A stretch of 64,000 bases of DNA. Origin: Streptomyces guryensis. Its GTDB lineage: Bacteria; Actinomycetota; Actinomycetes; Streptomycetales; Streptomycetaceae. Location of the stretch: assembly GCF_021261325.1 (NCBI RefSeq), contig NZ_JAJSBI010000010.1, positions 248,001-312,000 on the forward strand. Reading direction: 5' to 3'. Position 1 is the first letter of the stretch. Each line of letters begins with the position of its first letter. This document shows, one piece after another, positions 57,257-64,000 of the stretch. The notes beneath the pieces are model-generated. The model was not told the DNA's origin and did no database searches. It was given only the letters and a program-made list of their open reading frames with translations. A program made the position numbers and the translations under genes.

Positions 57257-59563
57257 ATGTCGGAGGCGGAGCGGGCGGGGACATCCCGTCAGGACACTCG
57301 TCAGGACAACAGCGAGCGTCTTCTCGCCGGGCGTTACCGGCTGGGGAGGGTGCTCGGCCGCGGCGGCATGGGCACGGTGTGGCGGGCCGAGGACGAGACG
57401 CTGGGCCGGACGGTCGCCGTCAAGGAACTGCGGTTCCCGTCGAACATCGACGAGGACGAGAAACGCCGGCTGATCACGCGGACGCTGCGCGAGGCCAAGG
57501 CGATCGCGCGGATCCGCAACAACAGCGCGGTGACGGTCTTCGACGTGGTCGAAGAGGACGACCGGCCGTGGATCGTGATGGAGCTCGTCGAGGGCAAGTC
57601 GCTCGCCGAGGTCATCCGGGAGGACGGCCTCCTGGAGCCCAGGCGCGCGGCCGAGGTCGGGCTGGCGATCCTCGACGTGCTGCGCTCGGCGCACCGCGAG
57701 GGCATCCTGCACCGTGACGTGAAGCCGTCGAACGTCCTGCTGGAGTCCGACACCGAGCGGGTCGTGCTGACCGACTTCGGTATCGCCCAGGTCGAGGGCG
57801 ACCCGTCCATCACGTCGACCGGCATGCTCGTCGGCGCGCCCTCCTACATCTCCCCGGAGCGGGCCCGCGGGCACAAGCCGGGCCCCGCGGCCGACCTGTG
57901 GTCGCTCGGCGGACTGCTGTACGCGGCGGTCGAGGGGGTACCGCCGTACGACAAGGGTTCCGCGATCGCCACCCTCACCGCGGTGATGACCGAGCCGATG
58001 GAGGAGCCCAAGAACGCGGGGCCGCTGAAGGACGTCATCTACGGGCTGCTGACCAAGGATCCCGCCAAGCGGCTCGACGACGCGGGCGCGCGGGCGATGC
58101 TCAACCGTGTGATCCACGCGCCCGAGCCGAAGGAGGCCGAGCCGGAGCCGCCGTCGGACGCGACGAGGGTCGTGCCGTTGCCGGTGCAGCCCGATGCGCC
58201 CAAGAGCAAGGGGAGTCCGGGCGGGTCAGGCGGCAAGCGGGGCGAGGAGGCGGCGGACAAGCTGCGCGGGGCGCTGCGTTCCGTGCGGAAGGCCGCCGTG
58301 GCGGCGGGGGCGGCGGCCGGTTCGGCGGCCGCGACCCGTGGCAAGTCGGGCAGCGGTACGGCGGGTTCGGCGTCCGGTGACACCAAGTCCGCCGGGGCGG
58401 CCGGGGGCGGGGCGTCGGACGCGGCCGGTTCTTCGGCGCCGTCGGCATCTCCCGCTCCTCCTGGACCTCCCGTTCCTCCCCCTCCTCTTGCTCCGACGAC
58501 TCCGCTGCCTGCGGTGCCTCCGGCTCCGCGGTCGGCCTCGGCGCCGTCGGCTCCGGCGCGGTCCTCGGGTTCGGCGGCAGCTGCGGGGGCCGAGGCGCCT
58601 TCCGTCTCCTCCGCCGGTGCCGGCTCGGCGGCGGCTTCGGGTTCTTCGGCCGCTTCGGGTTCCGCGGGTGCCTCGGCCTCGCCGGCAGGCGCCGTTTCCG
58701 GGGACCGGGGGAGCGCGGCCCAAGGGGCGAATACGCAGGCCGGTGGGCGCAGTTCGGGGTGGCCGGTCGTGCCGCCGCCGGATCTGCCGCCGCGGCCCGT
58801 GCCCAGGGCGCCGCTCACCGACGTGGTGCCCAAGCGGACGCTGGTGATCATCGCGGTGGTGGTCGTGCTCGCCGTGGTCGGGACCGTGCTGGCCATCGTG
58901 CTCGGCGGGGGCCACGGCAAGAGTTCGAACGGCGGCAAGAACAGCGGAGGGAAGGCCGCGGCCGGCGTGTCCGCCAGTGCTCACACCAAGGAGGACACGA
59001 GCGGCGGCACCCGTGCGGACGGGAGCGACTCGTCCGCGTCGGCGTCGAAGGGCGGAAGCACTCCCAGCAACAGTCCGACCGCGTCCGGCGGCAGCGGGGC
59101 GGGAGCGGGCGGCTCGTCCGGGGGCGACGGAGCCGTGCAGACGACGTACAAGGGGAGCCAGGGGTACTCGATCGGGCTGCCCAAGGGCTGGGCGTACCAG
59201 TCGGCGAGTTCCGCCGGGGACCGGTTCACCGGGCCCGACGGGCAGAAGCTGCTGGTCGCGTGGACGTCCACGCCCAAGGGCGACCCGGTGACCGACTGGA
59301 AGAACCAGGAGCGCTATATGACGCGCTCGCAGTACCAGAAGATCCGGATAGAGCAGGTGGACTACCGCGGCTGGAACACGGCCGACTGGGAGTTCACCTA
59401 TGTGGAGAGCGGGACGGAGTACCGGACGGTCGACCGGGGGTTCGTCGTCAACGGCCATCTCGGATATGCGCTGATGTACACGGCGAAAGCCGCGGACTGG
59501 GACAGCGGCCTCCGTAAGGACACCTGGAAGACGCTCGCGAACACGTTCGAACCCAAGTCGTGA
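57257..59563 (+). CDS. Transmembrane Ser/Thr protein kinase (PknB-like, Hanks type)
   Basis: 768 residues from ATG at 57257 (GAGGGG upstream; another ATG at 57245). Kinase domain about 27-290: VLGRGGMGTVW, VAVKEL, HRDVKPSN (about 152), TDFGIA, SYISPERARG. Then a long Ala/Ser/Pro/Gly-rich linker (about 300-520), one transmembrane helix (LVIIAVVVVLAVVGTVLAIVL), another Gly/Ser-rich spacer and an extracytoplasmic domain of about 130 residues (YKGSQGYSIGLPKGWAYQ ... YGYALMYTAKAADW-type strands). First of three tandem kinase-like genes beside glpD, matching an S. coelicolor kinase cluster linked to spore-wall synthesis. Confidence 0.93.
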   Translation: MSEAERAGTSRQDTRQDNSERLLAGRYRLGRVLGRGGMGTVWRAEDETLGRTVAVKELRFPSNIDEDEKRRLITRTLREAKAIARIRNNSAVTVFDVVEEDDRPWIVMELVEGKSLAEVIREDGLLEPRRAAEVGLAILDVLRSAHREGILHRDVKPSNVLLESDTERVVLTDFGIAQVEGDPSITSTGMLVGAPSYISPERARGHKPGPAADLWSLGGLLYAAVEGVPPYDKGSAIATLTAVMTEPMEEPKNAGPLKDVIYGLLTKDPAKRLDDAGARAMLNRVIHAPEPKEAEPEPPSDATRVVPLPVQPDAPKSKGSPGGSGGKRGEEAADKLRGALRSVRKAAVAAGAAAGSAAATRGKSGSGTAGSASGDTKSAGAAGGGASDAAGSSAPSASPAPPGPPVPPPPLAPTTPLPAVPPAPRSASAPSAPARSSGSAAAAGAEAPSVSSAGAGSAAASGSSAASGSAGASASPAGAVSGDRGSAAQGANTQAGGRSSGWPVVPPPDLPPRPVPRAPLTDVVPKRTLVIIAVVVVLAVVGTVLAIVLGGGHGKSSNGGKNSGGKAAAGVSASAHTKEDTSGGTRADGSDSSASASKGGSTPSNSPTASGGSGAGAGGSSGGDGAVQTTYKGSQGYSIGLPKGWAYQSASSAGDRFTGPDGQKLLVAWTSTPKGDPVTDWKNQERYMTRSQYQKIRIEQVDYRGWNTADWEFTYVESGTEYRTVDRGFVVNGHLGYALMYTAKAADWDSGLRKDTWKTLANTFEPKS

Positions 59564-59727
59564 AGTGAGCCGGCCCGCGTTTGAGCCGTGAGATCTGGCA
59601 TCCCCTCATTGCGAATTGCCTCCGGCACGTATCGTGAGTGTTTGCGGACCGTACGCATCCAGGTATGGGTTCGGAACGGGGCGCAAGGCGAACGGAATTG
59701 ACCAACCGGGCGGCCGGGGGAGGCAAC

Positions 59728-62478
59728 GTGGACGACTATGCGGGACGGGTTCTTGCCGACCGCTACCGCCTGCCGCTGCCACCCGCCGACGAGTACGAAC
59801 TCACCGAAACCCGCGCCTTCGACACCTACAGCGGCCAGGAAGTCCTGGTCAGGCAGGTGCCGTTGCCGGAGGTCGTCGAGGCGGAGGTGCTCGACGCGGA
59901 GGGGCTGCCGGACGGTTTCACGGCCCGTGACCCGCGGGCGCGGGCGGCCGGGCGGTCCGCGGCGCGCCCCGGAGTGCGGCGGCCCACCGATCCGGCGGTA
60001 CGGCGTGCGGTCGAGGCCGCGCAGGCCGCGGCGCAGATCCCCGACCATCCGCGGCTCGACCAGGTCTTCGACGTGTTCGCCGAGGGCGGTTCGCTGTGGA
60101 TCGTCAGCGAGTTGGTGGCGGCGCGGCCGCTCGCGGCGCTGCTCGCCGAGAAGCCGCTCACGCCCTATCGGGCGGCCGAGGTGGCCTCCGACGTCCTCAT
60201 GGCACTGCGGGTGCTGCACGCCCATGGCTGGGTGCACCGCAACGTCACGGCCCGTACGGTGCTGGTCTGCGACGACGGCCGGGTGATGCTGACCGGCCTC
60301 GCGGTCGGGGCGGCGGAGGAGGCGCTGTGCGGGTACGACCCGGTGCCGGCTCCGGAGACCGGCGGGAACGGCGGGTTCGGACCCGCGGGCGGTTCCACTG
60401 GTGGGCCGGGTCTGCCGGGCGGCCAGGGGGCGCAGAGCGTCCACAGTCCCCCTGGACTCCAGGGTGCCCAAGGCGCTCCCGGGGGCGCCGACCCCGAGGC
60501 CGCTCGGCGTGCCGCCATCCGGGCGCGTACGGCCGGAGGCCTGCCGAGCGCCGGGCCGGACACGGCGAACGGGGCGGGGGCGTCCGGCGCGCTCGCGCCC
60601 AGGGCCCTGGAGAGCGGTGGGGACATCCGGGCCGCCCGGGCCGGGGCGATCGCCGCGTACCGGGCGGGCGCCCGGGCAGCGGCCAGGGTTCAGGAGGCGC
60701 AGCAGAGCGGGCGGGCGGCGCTGCCCGGTGCCCGTTCCGCGCCGGACGGCGGCCCGGCCCCGCAGGCCAACGGCTCGGCGCAGGCCCAGACTTCCGGCGA
60801 CGGCGTCGAGGCCTCGCCCCGCACCACCGCGGCACCGGGGCAGATTGCCGACCCGTACGGCACGAGCGCCACCGCCTGGCACGGGGCCGCACCGCGCAGC
60901 GGAGTCGGTGGGGCACCGGCCGTCGAGGGCGGTGAAGCAACCGGCCTTGCCAGTCAGGGCGGTCGTACGGCGCTCCCGCCGGGCGACGGCGGCCCGCATA
61001 CCGGCGCGGGCCCCTACGGCAACGGCGGCACCCACCCGGGGCAGCCCGGCGCAGGTGCCCCGGCAGCGTCCGGCGTTCCGGCACCCCGCCTCGACAAGGC
61101 TCCCCCGACGGGCGTTCCGACACCCGGCTCCCACCCTCCCGCCCCGCTCCCGCCCGGCGCCACGCCCCCCAGCCGCTGGGACGACCTCGTGGCCGGCCCG
61201 CCCGCGCCGCGCGGTCCCGCCACCCCGCTGGCCGCCGAGCGGGCCCGCCAGGCGCGGATGGCCGTGGTGGGGCCCGTGACGGAGCGGTGGGCGCCGGAGC
61301 AGGCCGGGCCCGTGCACGAGAACTGGCAGCTGGCGCCGCCCATCGGACCCGCGACCGACCTGTGGGCGCTCGGCGCGCTGCTCTTCAGGGCCGTACAGGG
61401 GCATGCGCCCTATCCGGAGGAGTCGACGGCCGAGCTGGTGCAGATGGTGTGTGCCGAGCCGCCCGCCTTCGCGGAGGAGTGCGGGCCGCTGAGGCCGGTC
61501 GTGGAGTCACTGCTGCGTCAGGACCCGACCGAGCGGCTGGACTTCGAGGAGCTCAGGGGCTGGCTGCGGTCGCTCGTGCGGTCCGCGCCCGAGCCCGACG
61601 CCGGCGCGCACGTCATAGCGGCGCCGCCCGCCGACGCCAGCCGGCTGCCCGTCGTACGGCGGCGGGGCGAGCTGGTGCGCAGGCGGCGCGCCGGACTGCC
61701 CGCGACCAGTGCGCACGGGCGGCACAAGCGGGCCAAGGAGCAGGCGGGTTCGCCACGCAGACTCGGCCGCACCCTGCTTCTGCTGATCCTGCTTCTGCTG
61801 GCCGCCGCGGTCGCGTATGCCCTGCTCTTCATGCCGAAGGCCGGGGACAAGGGCGCGGCGGGCAGCGACCGTACCGGCAGTGCGGGGGAGGTCAGCCCCG
61901 CTCCCGAGCAGTCGGACAGGGGGGCCGGTAGCCGGCCGCGTCCCGACCAGACCTCGCCCAAGCCCGAGGACAGCCCCTCGAATTCGGCCGGTGCGACCGA
62001 GAGCCAGACCACCGGCCCCGTCGTCGCCGACGGTTTCACGCTGCGAAAGGACCCGGAGGGCTTCCGGATCGCCGTGGCCAAGGGCTGGTCCCGGGCCGGA
62101 AAGAACAGCTGGAACCAGGTGGTGTACTCGCACGGCGACTTCCAGCTCATCGTCGTGAAGGGACGCGACGGCGCGGTCACCTACGGCAGCGACCCGATGG
62201 CGTACCAGCGGGACACGGAGCACGAGTTGCAGCCGTACCGCAGCTCCAGCTGGGCCACCGCGACCGGGCTGCGCACCGTGACGGTGGGGACACGGACCAT
62301 GGCAGAGGGGCAGTTCACCTGGACCGACGGCAGCGGGAACGACCTGTATGTGCGCAACCTCGCGATGCTCATCGACGGGCGGTACCACATCGTGCAGGTG
62401 CGCGGACCCGAGTCGCAGCGGGACGAGGTGACGAGGCTGTACGAGCAGGCGTCGGCCACGTATCAGGTGACCGGCTGA
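59728..62478 (+). CDS. Transmembrane pseudokinase with a large insert in the activation segment
   Basis: 916 residues from GTG at 59728 (GGGGGAGG upstream). Sequence aligns with Hanks kinases but essential residues are gone: no GxGxxG loop; VAVK replaced by VLVRQV (Arg42); HRD replaced by HRN (170-172); DFG replaced by GLA (190-192). After LAVGAAEEALCGYDP comes about 320 residues rich in Gly, Ala and Pro (about 205-530), and the fold resumes at GPATDLWALGALLFRAV. One transmembrane helix (about 680-702) leads to an extracytoplasmic domain similar to the neighbours'. Probably a scaffold or regulator of the flanking kinases. Confidence 0.88.
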   Translation: MDDYAGRVLADRYRLPLPPADEYELTETRAFDTYSGQEVLVRQVPLPEVVEAEVLDAEGLPDGFTARDPRARAAGRSAARPGVRRPTDPAVRRAVEAAQAAAQIPDHPRLDQVFDVFAEGGSLWIVSELVAARPLAALLAEKPLTPYRAAEVASDVLMALRVLHAHGWVHRNVTARTVLVCDDGRVMLTGLAVGAAEEALCGYDPVPAPETGGNGGFGPAGGSTGGPGLPGGQGAQSVHSPPGLQGAQGAPGGADPEAARRAAIRARTAGGLPSAGPDTANGAGASGALAPRALESGGDIRAARAGAIAAYRAGARAAARVQEAQQSGRAALPGARSAPDGGPAPQANGSAQAQTSGDGVEASPRTTAAPGQIADPYGTSATAWHGAAPRSGVGGAPAVEGGEATGLASQGGRTALPPGDGGPHTGAGPYGNGGTHPGQPGAGAPAASGVPAPRLDKAPPTGVPTPGSHPPAPLPPGATPPSRWDDLVAGPPAPRGPATPLAAERARQARMAVVGPVTERWAPEQAGPVHENWQLAPPIGPATDLWALGALLFRAVQGHAPYPEESTAELVQMVCAEPPAFAEECGPLRPVVESLLRQDPTERLDFEELRGWLRSLVRSAPEPDAGAHVIAAPPADASRLPVVRRRGELVRRRRAGLPATSAHGRHKRAKEQAGSPRRLGRTLLLLILLLLAAAVAYALLFMPKAGDKGAAGSDRTGSAGEVSPAPEQSDRGAGSRPRPDQTSPKPEDSPSNSAGATESQTTGPVVADGFTLRKDPEGFRIAVAKGWSRAGKNSWNQVVYSHGDFQLIVVKGRDGAVTYGSDPMAYQRDTEHELQPYRSSSWATATGLRTVTVGTRTMAEGQFTWTDGSGNDLYVRNLAMLIDGRYHIVQVRGPESQRDEVTRLYEQASATYQVTG

Positions 62479-62630
62479 TTCCTCCTGTGAAGGGCCCGTG
62501 AAGGGCCGTTCGGTTGCGCCTTGCGCACCGAAGCGACAACCGTCACAGTGCGGTCTCCTTGGGACCCCCGTTGTTCCCTGTTTACGGGCCGGTCCTTAGT
62601 CTGACCCTGTCAAGAGCATTGCGGGGCAAC

Positions 62631-64000
62631 GTGAATCAGATGCAGGGCCAGCTTGTCGCGGGCCGCTACCGGCTCGCCGACTCGATCGGCAGCGGCGGCA
62701 TGGGCCGCGTGTGGCGCGCACACGACGAGGTGCTGCACCGGGCCGTCGCGATCAAGGAGTTGACCGCCGCGCTCTACGTGTCCGAGAGCGAACAGGAGCG
62801 GCTGCTCGCGCGCACCCGGGCGGAGGCGCGCGCCGCCGCGCGCATCAACCACTCCGCCGTGGTCACCGTGCACGACGTGCTCGAACACGACGGCCGCCCG
62901 TGGATCGTGATGGAGCTCGTCGAGGGGTACTCGCTGGCCGACGCGGTCAAGGAGCAGGGGCGGGTCGAGTCCGCCGAGGCCGCGCGGATCGGACTGTGGG
63001 TGCTGCGCGCGCTGCGCGCCGCCCACGCCGCCGGAGTGCTGCACCGCGACGTGAAGCCGGGCAACGTCCTCATCGGCCACGACGGCCGCGTCCTGCTCAC
63101 CGACTTCGGCATCGCCCAGATCGAGGGCGATACGACGATCACCCGCACCGGTGAGGTCGTCGGCTCCGTCGACTACCTCGCCCCCGAGCGGGTCCGCGGC
63201 CACGACCCGGGCCCCGCCTCCGACCTGTGGGCGCTCGGCGCCACGCTGTACACGGCGGTGGAGGGCAGGTCTCCGTTCCGCCGCACCTCACCGCTGTCCA
63301 CCATGCAGGCGGTCGTGGAGGAGAACGCCGCCGATCCGCAGAACGCCGGTCCGCTCGGGCCCGTCATGGCCGCGCTGCTGCACAAGGACCCCGACGCCCG
63401 GCCGTCCGCCGCCGAGGCCGAGCAGATGCTCGCCGAGGCGGCGGAGGGACGGCGGTCGAACGCGGCGCAGGCCTATGTGCCGACGCAGCACACGGGCTCC
63501 CGCTACGAGACCGGAACCACAGGTTCGGGGCCGCACACCGGCTCCCGCACAGGGCCGCAGACGGGCTCCGCCACGCCGTACCCGCCGATGACCGGGCCGA
63601 CGTCGATCGGACCGACCGGGATGGGCCCGGAGCACCGGACGACCACCGGCACCGCGCCGAAACGTCGCCGTCTGCGCGCCGTCGTCCTCGCGGTCGCCCT
63701 CGCGGCGATCGTCGGCGCGGGCGCGGCCGTGGCGCTCCAGTCGGGGGGCAGGGGAACGCCGAGCGGCACAGCCGGTACGTCCACGACGCAGAGCCCGACG
63801 CCCACGCCCAGTCCGGGTGCGAACGGAACCGTTCCTGCCGCGTGGCAGCGTTATGACGACCCCTGGGGCTTCAGCCTCTACCTGCCCAAGGGCTGGACCC
63901 GGAAGGTCGTCGGTGTACCCGGCGAGCTCAGGCAGGTCGACTACACACCCGACAACGGCAAGCACTTCGTCCGCATCGCCAAGGACACCTCGCCGGACTT
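62631..64000 (+). CDS. Transmembrane Ser/Thr protein kinase (3' end beyond window)
   Basis: 456 residues visible from GTG at 62631 (ATG at 62640 is an alternative). Intact kinase domain: SIGSGGMGRVWRAHD, VAIKEL, MELVEGYSL, HRDVKPGNVL (about 139), TDFGIAQIEGD, DYLAPERVRG. Gly/Thr linker (HTGSRYETGTTGSG...), one transmembrane helix (LRAVVLAVALAAIVGAGAAVAL), Thr/Pro spacer, then the start of the extracytoplasmic domain (DDPWGFSLYLPKGWTRKV) homologous to the two upstream genes. The frame is open at the right edge. TAGTCT at 62597 is a possible -10. Confidence 0.93.
   Translation, partial: MNQMQGQLVAGRYRLADSIGSGGMGRVWRAHDEVLHRAVAIKELTAALYVSESEQERLLARTRAEARAAARINHSAVVTVHDVLEHDGRPWIVMELVEGYSLADAVKEQGRVESAEAARIGLWVLRALRAAHAAGVLHRDVKPGNVLIGHDGRVLLTDFGIAQIEGDTTITRTGEVVGSVDYLAPERVRGHDPGPASDLWALGATLYTAVEGRSPFRRTSPLSTMQAVVEENAADPQNAGPLGPVMAALLHKDPDARPSAAEAEQMLAEAAEGRRSNAAQAYVPTQHTGSRYETGTTGSGPHTGSRTGPQTGSATPYPPMTGPTSIGPTGMGPEHRTTTGTAPKRRRLRAVVLAVALAAIVGAGAAVALQSGGRGTPSGTAGTSTTQSPTPTPSPGANGTVPAAWQRYDDPWGFSLYLPKGWTRKVVGVPGELRQVDYTPDNGKHFVRIAKDTSPD

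Noticed and set aside
1..64000. Search for tRNA, rRNA, prophage, transposase or integrase genes
   Set aside because: No cloverleaf-like segment, rRNA motif, DDE transposase or recombinase signature was seen by reading both strands.

Overview
The window is chromosomal DNA from a high-GC actinomycete, almost certainly a Streptomyces. Evidence: strong G/C bias at third codon positions, many GTG starts, start codons fused to -10 boxes (leaderless genes), and a gene order (rpoA-rplQ-truA ... rplM-rpsI-glmM ... glmS-acpS-alr-tsaEBD ... groES-groEL1 ... whiD-bldM-shbA-guaB-guaB3 ... glpD-Ser/Thr kinases) that I recognise as the conserved core of the Streptomyces chromosome. I saw no rRNA, tRNA, CRISPR array, insertion sequence or prophage.

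Layout. 1-9.3 kb: end of the ribosomal protein/RNA polymerase alpha operon (rpoA, rplQ, truA), the rplM-rpsI pair, glmM, then a small secreted protein, a DUF389 membrane protein and coaA. 9.3-14.1 kb: a large sensor phosphatase (HAMP-GAF-SpoIIE-HATPase) and glmS. 14.0-17.2 kb: a small accessory block (DUF397 + XRE/DUF5753 + ATP-binding protein, then a PD-(D/E)XK-like protein and a partial paralogue) placed between glmS and acpS. 17.2-27.3 kb: acpS, nnr, an L,D-transpeptidase, alr, a hydrolase, and the t6A tRNA modification genes tsaE, tsaB, rimI, tsaD. 27.3-35.4 kb: a sugar-polymer section with a GH3 glycosidase, a divergent LacI-type regulator, a GH10 xylanase with a cellulose-binding module, an LCP cell-wall ligase and an FG-GAP protein. 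35.5-40.2 kb: a DGPF protein with its ECF42 sigma factor, a methyltransferase and two lipoprotein polysaccharide deacetylases. 40.3-46.0 kb: HrcA/CIRCE-controlled groES-groEL1, then metabolic genes (SnoaL, SDR, MOSC, LysR). 46.1-51.4 kb: developmental regulators whiD and bldM (divergent, with a sigma-BldN-type promoter), the ECF sigma factor shbA, guaB and guaB3. 51.4-64 kb: repeats, an odd sugar-nucleotide dehydrogenase, glpD, a serine hydrolase and a cluster of transmembrane Ser/Thr kinases, one of which is a pseudokinase, running off the right edge.

How it fits together. Much of the window serves the cell wall and growth: glmS and glmM make UDP-GlcNAc precursors, alr makes D-Ala, the L,D-transpeptidase, LCP protein and deacetylases act on wall polymers, and the kinases probably sense the envelope. 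whiD, bldM and shbA tie this to sporulation and to the main sigma factor.

The observations I would follow first are: the pseudokinase with a long insert in the activation segment; the dehydrogenase that has lost its catalytic cysteine; the second deacetylase that has lost a motif histidine; the ECF42 promoter with an overlapping inverted repeat; the glmS-acpS accessory block; the 67-bp direct repeats downstream of guaB3; and the shared operator logic linking the LacI regulator, GH3 enzyme and xylanase.
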